Source: an uncultured Oscillospiraceae bacterium
GTDB taxonomy: Bacteria; Bacillota; Clostridia; Oscillospirales; Oscillospiraceae
DNA length: 64,000 nt
NCBI GenBank assembly: GCA_934636865.1
Contig: CAKUBI010000006.1
Location: 13,561-77,560, forward strand
Direction: 5' to 3'
Numbering within the stretch: position 1 is the first letter of the stretch; the number at the start of each line of letters is the position of its first letter. A program made the translations under genes and the position numbers. The notes beneath the pieces were generated by a model. The model searched no databases and was not told the DNA's origin. It saw only the letters and a list, made by a program, of their open reading frames with translations. Shown one piece after another: positions 1 to 8,322 of this stretch.

Positions 1-1744
1 TGCGGCCTTTCGCCTTTTCGCTGCGGACGAAGGCGGCCTTGTCCTCGGGCAGGACCTCGGCATAGACCTCGTCCACGCCGACCTCGGCGGCGACGGACTC
101 GGCAGTCCGGCGGTTGTCGCCGGTCATCATCACGACCTTGTCGATGCCGCACGCGTGCAGCGCGCGGATGGCGTCCTTCGCCTCCCTGCGCAGGGGATCG
201 TGGATGCAGATGACGGCGGAGAGCTCGCCGGCGATGCAGAGGTAGAGGTGGGAGTACTCCGCGGGCAGGGAATCGAACTTCTCCTGCTCGCCCTCGGGCA
301 CGCGGCAGCCCTCGTCCTCAAAGACGAAGTGCGCGCTGCCGATGAGCACCTTCTTGTCGTCCACCATGCTCGAAATGCCGTGGGCCACGATGTACTGCAC
401 CTGGGAGTGATACTCCTCGTGCGTCAGGCCGCGCTTTTTGGCCTCCTCGACCACGGCGTTGGCCATGGAGTGCGGATAGTGCTCTTCCAGGCACGCGGCA
501 AGGCGCAGCATCTCGCTCTCCTCATGTCCGCCGAAGGGGACGATCTGCGCGACCTTCGGCGAGGCGTAGGTGAGCGTGCCGGTCTTGTCGAAAACGACGG
601 TGTTCGCCTGTGCCACGGCTTCAAGGAAGCGCCCGCCCTTGACGGAGATGTGGCGCCCGCTGCTCTCGCGCATGGCGGAGAGCACGGCAATGGGCATGGA
701 GAGCTTGAGCGCGCAGGAGAAATCGACCATCAGCACGGCAAGCATCTTGGTGACGTTGCGCGTGAGAAGGTAGGTGAGCAGCGTTCCGCCGAGCGTGTAG
801 GGAACGAGACGGTCGGCAAGGCGCGAGGCTTTGTCCTCGGCGGTGGATTTGAGTTTTTCGGATTCCTCGATCATCCTGACGATGCGGTCGTACCGGCCGC
901 CGCCGAGCTCCTTTTCCACGCAGATGACGCACTCGCCCTCCTCGGCGACGGTGCCCGCGTAGACAAGGCTTCCTTCGCGCTTGGGCACGGGCATGGATTC
1001 GCCCGTCATCGACGCCTGATTGACCATCGCCTCGCCAGAGACGACCTTGCCGTCGAGCGGGATGAGGTTGCCCGTGCGCACGACGATCCGGTCGCCCGCC
1101 TTCACGTCGCTGATGGGGACGAGGACCTCGGTCTCGCCGGTCTTGAGCCAGACGTGATCGACGTTGAGCGACATCGCGCCGGCGAGGTCGGCGACGGACT
1201 TCTTGTGCGTCCATTCCTCAAGGATCTCGCCGAGGCGCAGCATGAACATCACCGAGCTTGCGGTCGGGAAGTCGCCGCGCACCATCGAGACGGTGACGGC
1301 GGTCGCGTCCAGCACGGCGACGGAGAGTCTGCCGTGCAGCAGCGCGGAAAGGCCCTCGCGGATGTACTTGACGGAATGGAAAACGGCGAGCGCCGTGGTG
1401 AGCGGCAGCGGGAAGAACAGCTTTGAGATCACGCGGCGGATGACCGTCCAGGAGAGCTTGTCCTCATACTCGCGGTTCAGCGCGCGGGAGGTGTGCTCGG
1501 GCACGAGCGCCATCTGCTCGCCCTTTTCAAAGGAAAAGGCGGCCAGCGCCTGAACGAGCGCGGCGCGGCTTGAGCGGTAGGTGATCACGGCGTCCTGCGT
1601 GCGGTCAAAGACCGCGGCCTCGGCGACGCCGTCGATATTTTTAAGATAGTATTCCAGAATGTCCGCTTCGTGCAGCGACATGCGCCTGCAGAAAAGGTGT
1701 ACGCGCATCCGCCCGGCGGACTCATGCAGGATCTTGCACTTCAT
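1..1744 (-). CDS. Heavy-metal P1B-type ATPase, 3' end outside the window
   Basis: A membrane pump that would move a transition metal across the cell membrane using ATP. About 581 residues are visible; the C-terminal part of the ATP-binding domain and the last helices lie beyond base 1. Visible motifs are the actuator MTGES (residues 246-250), the phosphorylation site DKTGTLT with Asp386, and EHYPHSMA in the nucleotide domain, a variant of the P1B HP motif. The first ~70 residues resemble an HMA domain but lack CxxC. The membrane metal motif reads C-A-L-K-L-S-M-P (Cys344) instead of CPC or SPC, so the transported metal cannot be named. The start has AAGGAG upstream. It follows the small gene at 1811-2074, with which it probably forms an operon. 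Confidence 0.9.
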   Translation of the reverse strand, partial: MKCKILHESAGRMRVHLFCRRMSLHEADILEYYLKNIDGVAEAAVFDRTQDAVITYRSSRAALVQALAAFSFEKGEQMALVPEHTSRALNREYEDKLSWTVIRRVISKLFFPLPLTTALAVFHSVKYIREGLSALLHGRLSVAVLDATAVTVSMVRGDFPTASSVMFMLRLGEILEEWTHKKSVADLAGAMSLNVDHVWLKTGETEVLVPISDVKAGDRIVVRTGNLIPLDGKVVSGEAMVNQASMTGESMPVPKREGSLVYAGTVAEEGECVICVEKELGGGRYDRIVRMIEESEKLKSTAEDKASRLADRLVPYTLGGTLLTYLLTRNVTKMLAVLMVDFSCALKLSMPIAVLSAMRESSGRHISVKGGRFLEAVAQANTVVFDKTGTLTYASPKVAQIVPFGGHEESEMLRLAACLEEHYPHSMANAVVEEAKKRGLTHEEYHSQVQYIVAHGISSMVDDKKVLIGSAHFVFEDEGCRVPEGEQEKFDSLPAEYSHLYLCIAGELSAVICIHDPLRREAKDAIRALHACGIDKVVMMTGDNRRTAESVAAEVGVDEVYAEVLPEDKAAFVRSEKAKGR

Positions 1745-1810
1745 GGGTCTTGACTCCTTCAAAAGTAAACGAGAGCCGCTTGCCGCGGCTCCCGTGCGTT
1801 TATTGTCCGC

Positions 1811-2074
1811 TTATTCCTCGGATCCCGCGGAAGCGTCCTCGATGACTGCGGCGTCCTCCTCGGCAGCGCGGCGCTCGTTGATGTCCTTGGCGTCGGCGTA
1901 GACGTCCTCGGCATCCTCGCGCACGTTCGTCACGGCCTGCATCACGCAGTCCTTCGCGCGCAGCACCGCCGCAGTGGTATGGGAATAGACTTTCTTGGCG
2001 TCCTTGCTGGTCAGGATCTTGAGACCGGCAGTGCCGAACAGGACACCGGCGGCAAACAAACCGATATGCTTCAT
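1811..2074 (-). CDS. Small membrane-anchored protein, DUF6110-like
   Basis: An 87-residue protein of unknown function. It begins with a hydrophobic segment (MKHIGLFAAGVLFGTAGLKI), followed by an Asp/Glu/Ala-rich tail that is probably helical and cytoplasmic. I recall this N-terminus from DUF6110 family proteins, which often sit beside metal P-type ATPases; the P1B ATPase follows directly here, so a role as accessory to that pump is inferred. The start at 2074 is chosen because it has AGGAGG eight bases upstream; an in-frame upstream extension to about 2161 would run through the promoter and is unlikely. Confidence 0.75.
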   Translation of the reverse strand: MKHIGLFAAGVLFGTAGLKILTSKDAKKVYSHTTAAVLRAKDCVMQAVTNVREDAEDVYADAKDINERRAAEEDAAVIEDASAGSEE

Positions 2075-2132
2075 AAGATAAAAACCTCCTGTCGTTTTTT
2101 GACAAAAATGCTTGTCTTTCAATTTCCTGCAC

Positions 2133-2161
2133 ACTATAACATAGCGTTTTTTGAATTGCAA
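2133..2161 (-). promoter_or_regulatory. Promoter of the DUF6110/P1B-ATPase operon
   Basis: On the minus strand TTGCAA (2161-2156) and TATAGT (2138-2133) are separated by 17 bases and lie about 60 bases before the start at 2074. No recognisable metal-regulator operator was found next to it. Confidence 0.6.
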
Positions 2162-2173
2162 GTGGGGAAATGT

Positions 2174-2201
2174 TAAAAAACGGCGAACATGAAAGCACCG
2201 T
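2174..2201 (-). terminator. Terminator after nrdG
   Basis: On the minus strand a six-pair stem ACGGTG/CGCCGT (one G-U pair) is followed by six U residues, 16 bases beyond the nrdG stop codon. Confidence 0.55.
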
Positions 2202-2216
2202 GTTTGTCTGTGCGCG

Positions 2217-2750
2217 TCAGATGTGCGCCTGCTCGTCCCAGAGCGTCAGCTCGCCGCACGCGAGCGTCGCGGGCACGTCGATGATGCGCTGATTCGACGA
2301 GCCGCGGAAGCGCAGCGAGATATCATGCTTCGCCTCGACATACCGCCCGTCCACGAGCACGTCAAGGAGCGAAAGCAGCTTGTCCGTTGCCTCGCAGCGG
2401 GGATAGGCGCCGGGGGTGCGGAGCTCCTCCCAGGTAAAGCCCGTGAACGACCAGATGTCCTTTTGCGGCAGCGCGCGCCGCACGCGGCGCAGAAACGGCA
2501 GCAGCACACGCTGGTTTGCGGGTTCAAACGGCTCGCCGCCGAGCAGCGTGAGCCCGTTGATGTAGCCGGGGGCGAGCATGGAAAGAAGCTGGCGCTCCGT
2601 CTCCTCGGTGAAGGGCTTCCCGTAGTGAAAGTCCCACGTCTGGGGCTGAAAGCAGTGCTCGCAGTGGTTGGTGCAGCCCGAGACGAACAGGGACACGCGC
2701 ACGCCGAAACCGTTGGCAATGTCGCAGTTTTTGATCTCGCCGTAGTACAT
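2217..2750 (-). CDS. nrdG: Anaerobic ribonucleotide reductase activating enzyme
   Basis: A 177-residue radical-SAM enzyme that installs the glycyl radical on NrdD using SAM and a [4Fe-4S] cluster. The cluster motif CxxxCxxC is visible as SGCTNHCEHCFQPQ near residue 26, followed by the TLLGGEPFEP segment that contacts SAM. Length and N-terminus match the family. It lies downstream of nrdD in the same direction, but a hairpin terminator and a separate promoter sit between the two, so it may also be transcribed alone. The ATG is preceded by AAGGAGGG at suitable spacing. Confidence 0.96.
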   Translation of the reverse strand: MYYGEIKNCDIANGFGVRVSLFVSGCTNHCEHCFQPQTWDFHYGKPFTEETERQLLSMLAPGYINGLTLLGGEPFEPANQRVLLPFLRRVRRALPQKDIWSFTGFTWEELRTPGAYPRCEATDKLLSLLDVLVDGRYVEAKHDISLRFRGSSNQRIIDVPATLACGELTLWDEQAHI

Positions 2751-2782
2751 GGCGGCATCCCTCCTTGATCGTAGTACCGGTT

Positions 2783-2811
2783 ATTATAGCATCCGGCGGC
2801 GGAATTGTCCA
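2783..2811 (-). promoter_or_regulatory. Promoter of nrdG
   Basis: TGGACA (2811-2806) and TATAAT (2788-2783) with a 17-base spacer on the minus strand, 33 bases before the nrdG ATG. Confidence 0.65.
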
Positions 2812-2828
2812 TGCCGTTCGGGGAGAAT

Positions 2829-2869
2829 GGAAAAAACAAAGAGCGGGCCTGCCGCAAGGCAGACCCGCT
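2829..2869 (-). terminator. Terminator after nrdD
   Basis: Stem AGCGGGTCTGCC / GGCAGGCCCGCT on the minus strand with a four-base loop, then a T-rich tail. It begins 40 bases after the nrdD stop and precedes the nrdG promoter. Confidence 0.7.
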
Positions 2870-2908
2870 GAACGATGTACGGATTAAAGAATAGACAATG
2901 ATCGAAGC

Positions 2909-5107
2909 TTACAGGTGCAGCACGCGCTCCTTGATCTCCTGCGTGCGGCCCTGATTCCAGAACTGCGTGCCGATGTAGCCGCAGGTGCGGCGGGCGACGT
3001 TCATCTTGTCCTGATCGGTGTTGCCGCACTTCGGGCAGCGCCAGATGAGCTTGCCGCCGTCCTCGACGATGTCGATCTCGCCGTCCCAGCCGCAGACCTG
3101 GCAGTAGTCGGACTTCGTGTTCAACTCGGCATAGATGATGTTGTCGTAAATGAACTTCATCACCTGCAGAACGGCCTCGAGGTTCTGCTGCATGTTCGGC
3201 ACCTCGACATAGCTGATCGCGCCGCCGGGGGAGAGGTGCTGGAACTGCGCCTCAAACTTGAGCTTGGTGAACGCGTCGATCTTTTCCGTCACGTGCACGT
3301 GGTAGGAGTTTGTGATGTAGCCCTTGTCCGTCACGCCCTCGATGATGCCGAAGCGCTTTTGCAGGCACTTGGCAAATTTGTAGGTCGTAGACTCGAGCGG
3401 CGTGCCGTAGAGGGAGTAGTCGATGTTCTCGGCCTTTTTCCACTCGGCGCACTTGTCGTTCATCTTCTGCATGATCGAGAGGGCGAACGGCGTCGCGCTG
3501 GGGTCGGTGTGGCTCTTGCCGGTCATGTACTTGACGCACTCGTAAAGGCCCGCGTAGCCGAGCGAGATCGTAGAGTAGCCGTCGTAGAGGAGCTTGTCGA
3601 TCGGCTCGCCCTTTTTGAGCCTTGCGCACGCGCCGTACTGCCAGAGGATCGGCGCGGCGTCGGAAAGCGTGCCCTTGAGACGGTCGTGGCGGCAGCGCAG
3701 CGCGCGGTGGCACAGCTCGAGCCGCTCTTCAAAGATCGACCAGAACTTTTCGATGTTGCCGCCGGAGGACAGCGCCACATCCGGCAGGTTGATCGTCACA
3801 ACGCCCTGATTGAAGCGGCCGTAGTACTTGTGCTTGCCGGGAACATAGTTTCCGGCGTTTGCGATGTTGCCGACGCCCGCGTCGGTGAAGCGGTCGGGCG
3901 TTAAGAAGCTGCGGCAGCCCATGCAGGGATACACGTCGCCCTTGAGCTCGAGCATCTTCTTTTCGCTGATGTAATCGGGCACCATGCGCCGCGCCGTGCA
4001 CTTGGCGGCAAGGCGCGTGAGATAATAATAAGGAGAATCGTCGTGGATGTTGTCCTCCTCAAGCACATAGATGAGCTTGGGGAAGGCGGGCGTGACCCAC
4101 ACGCCCTGCTCATTCTTCACGCCCTGATAGCGCTGCTCGAGCATCTCCTCGATGATCACGGCAAGGTCGCGCTTTTCCTGCTCGTTGCGCGCCTCGTTGA
4201 GGTACATGAAAACAGTGATGAACGGCGCCTGACCGTTCGTGGTCAGAAGCGTTACAACCTGATACTGGATGGTCTGCACGCCGCGGCGGATCTCCTCGCG
4301 CAGGCGCTTTTCGACGATCTCGGTGATCTTGTCCTCCGTGGGATGCACGCCGAGCGCTTCGACCTCGGCGAGCACCTGCTTTCTGATCTTCTGGCGCGAA
4401 ACGTCAACGAAGGGGGCAAGATGCGTCAGCGAGATGGACTGGCCGCCGTACTGGTTCGAGGCGACCTGCGCCACGATCTGCGTGGCGATGTTGCAGGCGG
4501 TGGCGAACGAGTGCGGGCGCTCGATGAGCGTCCCCGTGATGACGGTGCCGTTCTGCAGCATGTCCTCTAAGTTCACAAGGTCGCAGTTGTGCATGTGCTG
4601 GGCGTAGTAATCCGTGTCGTGGAAGTGGATGATGCCCTCCTCGTGCGCCCTGACGATGTCCGCGGGCAGAAGCAGGCGGTTCGTCAGATCGCGGCTCACC
4701 TCGCCGGCCATGTAGTCGCGCTGCGTGGAGTTGACAACGGGATTCTTGTTGGAATTTTCCTGCTTGGCCTCTTCGTTGTTGCACTCGATGAGCGAGAGGA
4801 TCTTGTCGTCCGTCGTGTTGCTCTTTCGCACGAGCGAGCGCGTGTAGCGGTAGGTGATGTAGCACTTGGCGACCTCGAACGCGCCGTGCGCCATGATCTG
4901 ATGCTCCACAAAGTCCTGGATCTCCTCGACTGTGGGCGCGCGGCCAAGACTCTGACACGCGATCTCGACGCTCTCGGCGATGCGCTGGATCTGGACGGGC
5001 GTCATGCGGGCGTCCTCCTCCGCAACGTCGTTTGCCTTGGTGATCGCGGCGATGATCTTGACGATATCGAACTCGACTTCCGCACCGTTGCGTTTGATGA
5101 CCCTCAT
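2909..5107 (-). CDS. nrdD: Anaerobic ribonucleoside-triphosphate reductase, large subunit
   Basis: A 732-residue class III reductase that converts NTPs to dNTPs in the absence of oxygen, using a glycyl radical made by NrdG. The N-terminus MRVIKRNGAEVEF begins an ATP-cone allosteric domain. YPCMGCRSF carries active-site cysteines. Near the C-terminus two CxxC pairs (CQVCG and CPKCG) form the zinc site, followed by the glycyl-radical loop RRTCGYIGTQFWNQGR. An upstream in-frame ATG exists seven codons earlier, but AAGGAG lies nine bases before the ATG at 5107, and the protein then starts exactly at the ATP-cone. Regulation by NrdR is suggested by a box upstream. Confidence 0.97.
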   Translation of the reverse strand: MRVIKRNGAEVEFDIVKIIAAITKANDVAEEDARMTPVQIQRIAESVEIACQSLGRAPTVEEIQDFVEHQIMAHGAFEVAKCYITYRYTRSLVRKSNTTDDKILSLIECNNEEAKQENSNKNPVVNSTQRDYMAGEVSRDLTNRLLLPADIVRAHEEGIIHFHDTDYYAQHMHNCDLVNLEDMLQNGTVITGTLIERPHSFATACNIATQIVAQVASNQYGGQSISLTHLAPFVDVSRQKIRKQVLAEVEALGVHPTEDKITEIVEKRLREEIRRGVQTIQYQVVTLLTTNGQAPFITVFMYLNEARNEQEKRDLAVIIEEMLEQRYQGVKNEQGVWVTPAFPKLIYVLEEDNIHDDSPYYYLTRLAAKCTARRMVPDYISEKKMLELKGDVYPCMGCRSFLTPDRFTDAGVGNIANAGNYVPGKHKYYGRFNQGVVTINLPDVALSSGGNIEKFWSIFEERLELCHRALRCRHDRLKGTLSDAAPILWQYGACARLKKGEPIDKLLYDGYSTISLGYAGLYECVKYMTGKSHTDPSATPFALSIMQKMNDKCAEWKKAENIDYSLYGTPLESTTYKFAKCLQKRFGIIEGVTDKGYITNSYHVHVTEKIDAFTKLKFEAQFQHLSPGGAISYVEVPNMQQNLEAVLQVMKFIYDNIIYAELNTKSDYCQVCGWDGEIDIVEDGGKLIWRCPKCGNTDQDKMNVARRTCGYIGTQFWNQGRTQEIKERVLHL

Positions 5108-5160
5108 TGTCCCCGTCTCCTTCATCAAAAATCGTAATATGGCAGTTATATGGGATCACA

Positions 5161-5176
5161 ACACTATATATTGTGG
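5161..5176 (-). promoter_or_regulatory. NrdR box upstream of nrdD
   Basis: ACACTATATATTGTGG matches the remembered NrdR consensus (acaCwAtATaTwGtgt) at 14 of 16 positions. It lies 54 bases before the nrdD start and just downstream of the predicted -10, a repressing position. NrdR usually binds paired boxes; a poor second match centred about three helical turns away (5130-5145) shares only the central ATAT. Confidence 0.65.
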
Positions 5177-5198
5177 TCCCATCTCATGTGTAAGCCTA

Positions 5199-5227
5199 AT
5201 TAAAGCACAGAGCGGCAAGAAATGCAA
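5199..5227 (-). promoter_or_regulatory. Promoter of nrdD
   Basis: TTGCAT (5227-5222) and TTTAAT (5204-5199), 17-base spacer, minus strand. Together with the NrdR box and the purA promoter this accounts for the 366-base gap between the divergent nrdD and purA genes; nothing else was recognised in it. Confidence 0.5.
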
Positions 5228-5369
5228 GACAGCAAAATAACGAAAAAGCACCCGTTCCTTGATACGATTTGGCGCAATGGCAGAGATAGCAGGCGAAATG
5301 TATGTCAAAAAATTTTGGCAGGCGCTTTCGATATAAGAAAAATTAATGGCAGATATGCAAAATTAACTC

Positions 5370-5398
5370 TTTTCTTAGAATGAAAATGTGCTTATAAT
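5370..5398 (+). promoter_or_regulatory. Promoter of purA
   Basis: A perfect TATAAT at 5393-5398 with a weak -35 (TTTTCT) 17 bases before it, 75 bases upstream of the purA ATG. No purine riboswitch or PurR-type box was recognised. Confidence 0.5.
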
Positions 5399-5473
5399 AA
5401 CACGGTTGAAATTTCTGGACATGAGGGCCGCGGCACGGCCCGCATCGATTTAAGATCGGAGGTTATTTTAATT

Positions 5474-6748
5474 ATGGCAAATTGCGCGATCGTAGGCATC
5501 AACTGGGGCGACGAGGGCAAGGGCCGCATGGTCGACTATCTGACGAGCCGCTATGACATCGTCATCCGCTATCAGGGCGGCGGCAACGCCGGTCACACCG
5601 TGGTCAATGAAAAGGGCAAGTTCGCCCTGCACCTGCTGCCCAGCGGCATCTTCCGCGACGGCGTTGTGAACATCCTCGGCAACGGCGTGGCGCTGGACTG
5701 CGAGAATCTGCTCAGCGAAATGGAGACGCTGCGCGCCGCAGGCGTCGCCATCACGCCGGATAACCTCAAGATCAGCGACCGCGCGTCGCTGCTGCTGCCC
5801 TGGCACCGCGAGCTCGACGCGCTGGAGGAAGCGCGCCTTGCCGACAAGAAGTACGGCTCGACCAAGCAGGGCATCGCGCCCTTCTACGGCGACAAGTACC
5901 AGAAAAAGACCGTGCAGGCCGGCGAGCTCCTGCATCCCGAGCACCTGCGCGAGCACCTTGCCGACCTTCTTGAATGGAAGAACCTGATCCTTCAGAAGGT
6001 CTACGGCGCGAAGGGCTGCACGATGGACGAGCTGATGAACTGGGTCGAGACCTACTGCGGCGCCATCAAGCCCTACATCACCGATACCGGTCTTTTCCTC
6101 AAGAAGGCGCAGAAGGAGGGCAAGTCCATCCTCTTCGAGGCCCAGCTCGGCGCGCTGCGCGATCTGGACTACGGCATCTATCCCTACACCACCTCCTCCA
6201 ACTCCATCGCGGCCTATGCGCCCGTCGGCTCGGGCCTGCCCACGGCGAAGATCGACGAGGTCGTGGGCGTTGTGAAGGCCTACTCCTCCTGCGTGGGCGA
6301 GGGTCCGTTTGTCTGCGAATGGTTCGGCGCGGAAGCGCAGAAGCTGCGCGACGCGGGCGAGGAATACGGCGCGAAGACCGGCAGACCCCGCCGCGTGGGT
6401 CCCATCGACCTTGTCGCTACGCGCTACGGCGTCGAAGCGCAGGGCGCGACGAACATTGCCCTCACCAAGCTCGACGTTCTGAGCTACATGGACAAGATCC
6501 CCGTCTGCGCGCATTATGAGCTCAGCGGCGAGCAGACCGACGATTTCCCGTTCCCCGTGCTGCTGCAGGACGCCAAGCCCGTGACCGAGTATCTGCCCGG
6601 CTGGCAGTGCGACATCTCCGGCGCGCGCAAATGGGAGGACCTGCCCGAGAATGCGCGCAGATACGTGGAATACGTCGAAAAGGCCATCGGCTGCCACATC
6701 GGCTTCGTCTCCGTCGGCGCCGAGCGCGACAGCCTGATCGTCCGCTGA
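5474..6748 (+). CDS. purA: Adenylosuccinate synthase
   Basis: A 424-residue cytoplasmic enzyme that joins IMP and aspartate using GTP, the first committed step from IMP to AMP. The N-terminal GINWGDEGKGRMVDYL is the GTP/IMP loop with its catalytic Asp and Lys, and GGGNAGHTV follows. The later TGRPRRVGPIDLVATR segment matches the family's ligand-binding region. GGAGG lies 11 bases before the ATG. It is separated from purB, the next enzyme of the route to AMP, by a terminator and a new promoter, so the two neighbours appear independently transcribed. Confidence 0.97.
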   Translation: MANCAIVGINWGDEGKGRMVDYLTSRYDIVIRYQGGGNAGHTVVNEKGKFALHLLPSGIFRDGVVNILGNGVALDCENLLSEMETLRAAGVAITPDNLKISDRASLLLPWHRELDALEEARLADKKYGSTKQGIAPFYGDKYQKKTVQAGELLHPEHLREHLADLLEWKNLILQKVYGAKGCTMDELMNWVETYCGAIKPYITDTGLFLKKAQKEGKSILFEAQLGALRDLDYGIYPYTTSSNSIAAYAPVGSGLPTAKIDEVVGVVKAYSSCVGEGPFVCEWFGAEAQKLRDAGEEYGAKTGRPRRVGPIDLVATRYGVEAQGATNIALTKLDVLSYMDKIPVCAHYELSGEQTDDFPFPVLLQDAKPVTEYLPGWQCDISGARKWEDLPENARRYVEYVEKAIGCHIGFVSVGAERDSLIVR

Positions 6749-6753
6749 GAAGC

Positions 6754-6792
6754 AAAAAATCAAGAGGGACTGGAAAGCCCCTCTTGATTTTT
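6754..6792 (+). terminator. Terminator after purA
   Basis: AAAAATCAAGAGGG pairs with CCCTCTTGATTTTT around a short loop, directly after the purA stop codon; the 3' arm ends in five T. Confidence 0.85.
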
Positions 6793-6807
6793 CCTGTCGC
6801 ATCCCCC

Positions 6808-6836
6808 TTGATTCCCGATACAATATTATATAGAAT
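6808..6836 (+). promoter_or_regulatory. Promoter of purB
   Basis: TTGATT (6808-6813) and TAGAAT (6831-6836), 17-base spacer, 38 bases before the purB ATG. Confidence 0.65.
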
Positions 6837-6873
6837 ATGCGCAGCCGCTGCTGCGAAAGAAAAGGAGAATTCC

Positions 6874-8292
6874 ATGCGCAAGGATATTTACGAGTCCCCG
6901 CTCTCGTCCCGCTATGCTTCCGACTACATGCTGCACCTCTTTTCCCCGGATATGCGCTTTCAGACCTGGCGCAGGCTGTGGGTGGAGCTGGCGCGCGCCG
7001 AGCATGAGCTGGGCCTTCCCATCACGCAGGAGCAGGTAGACGAGCTTGCCGCGCACATCACGGACATCGACTACGAGATCGCCGAAAAGCGCGAGCATGA
7101 GGTGCGCCACGATGTGATGGCGCACATCTACGCCTACGGCAAGGCCGCGCCCTCCGCCGCGGGCATCATCCACCTCGGCGCGACGAGCTGCTATGTCACC
7201 GACAACGCCGACCTCGTGCTGTATCGCGACGGTCTCAAGTATCTGCGCACGCAGCTTTTGAGCGTGATGCGCAACCTCTCCGAGTTTGCCCGCGCCTACG
7301 CCGAAACGCCGACGCTGGGCTACACGCATTATCAGCCCGCCCAGCCCGTGACCATCGGCAAGCGCGCGACGCTCTGGATGCAGGACTTCCGCTCCGATCT
7401 TGAGGAGCTCGACTTCGTCCTCGGCTCGATGCGCTTTCTCGGCTGCCGCGGCACGACCGGCACGGAGGCGAGCTTTGTGGACCTCTTCGAGGGCGACGAC
7501 GGAAAGGTCGATGAGATGAACCGCCGCATCGCTTCGGCGTTCGGCTTTGAAAGGTGCTTCTCCGTCAGCGGTCAGACCTACCCGCGCAAGGCCGACAGCC
7601 GTATCCTGAACGTGCTGTCCTCCATCGCGCAGAGCGCCTACCGCATGGCAAACGACATCCGCCTGCTCCAGCATGACCGCCAGGTCGAGGAGCCGTTTGA
7701 AAAGAACCAGATCGGCTCGTCCGCCATGCCCTACAAGCGCAACCCCATGCGCTCCGAGCGCATCTGCTCGCTCAGCCGCTACCTGATGGCCGACGCGGCC
7801 AACGCGCCGATGACGGCCTCGACCCAGTGGCTCGAGCGCACGCTCGACGACTCGGCCAACCGCCGCATCTCGCTGCCGGAGGGCTTCCTCTGCGCCGACG
7901 CGGTGCTGCGCCTGTGCCAGAGCGTGACGAACGGCCTGCACGTGAACGAGAAGATCGTGGACCGCACGCTGCGCGAGTACCTGCCCTTCCTTGCGACCGA
8001 GAATATCATGATGGAGGCCGTCAAGCGCGGCGGAAACCGTCAGGAGCTGCACGAGAAGATCCGTCAGCACTCCATGGCCGCGACCGCCCGCATGAAAGAG
8101 GGCGAAAAGTGCGACCTTCTGGACCGCCTTGCCGCCGACCCGGCGTTCGGTATGACGCGCGGGGAGCTCGACGCCGTGATGGAGCCGAAGCTCTACATCG
8201 GCCGCTGCAAACAGCAGGTGGAGCGCTTCCTTGATGAGTGCGCGCCGCTTTTAAAGGATGCCGCCGCGGCGGACGGAGCGATCAGCCTGTAA
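6874..8292 (+). CDS. purB: Adenylosuccinate lyase
   Basis: A 472-residue member of the fumarase/aspartase superfamily that removes fumarate from SAICAR and from adenylosuccinate in purine synthesis. The superfamily signature is visible as GSSAMPYKRNPMRSE, with the catalytic Ser in the flexible loop; TSCYVTDNAD and GYTHYQPAQP are two further active-site regions. A longer in-frame reading extends back into purA, but AAGGAG precedes the ATG at 6874 and the promoter and terminator lie between, so this start is preferred. A membrane-protein gene follows after 30 bases. Confidence 0.96.
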   Translation: MRKDIYESPLSSRYASDYMLHLFSPDMRFQTWRRLWVELARAEHELGLPITQEQVDELAAHITDIDYEIAEKREHEVRHDVMAHIYAYGKAAPSAAGIIHLGATSCYVTDNADLVLYRDGLKYLRTQLLSVMRNLSEFARAYAETPTLGYTHYQPAQPVTIGKRATLWMQDFRSDLEELDFVLGSMRFLGCRGTTGTEASFVDLFEGDDGKVDEMNRRIASAFGFERCFSVSGQTYPRKADSRILNVLSSIAQSAYRMANDIRLLQHDRQVEEPFEKNQIGSSAMPYKRNPMRSERICSLSRYLMADAANAPMTASTQWLERTLDDSANRRISLPEGFLCADAVLRLCQSVTNGLHVNEKIVDRTLREYLPFLATENIMMEAVKRGGNRQELHEKIRQHSMAATARMKEGEKCDLLDRLAADPAFGMTRGELDAVMEPKLYIGRCKQQVERFLDECAPLLKDAAAADGAISL

Positions 8293-8322
8293 AAAAGAAC
8301 GGAAAAGAGAGAAGAGATCCGC

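Noticed and set aside
155..1426. A 423-codon plus-strand reading over the P1B ATPase
   Set aside because: Composition is that of an antisense shadow (runs of Ala, Gly, His, Asp), while the minus strand shows TGES and DKTGTLT motifs.
5108..5128. nrdD start seven codons upstream (ATG at 5128)
   Set aside because: The ribosome site AAGGAG lies inside that extension and the ATP-cone domain begins at the ATG at 5107.
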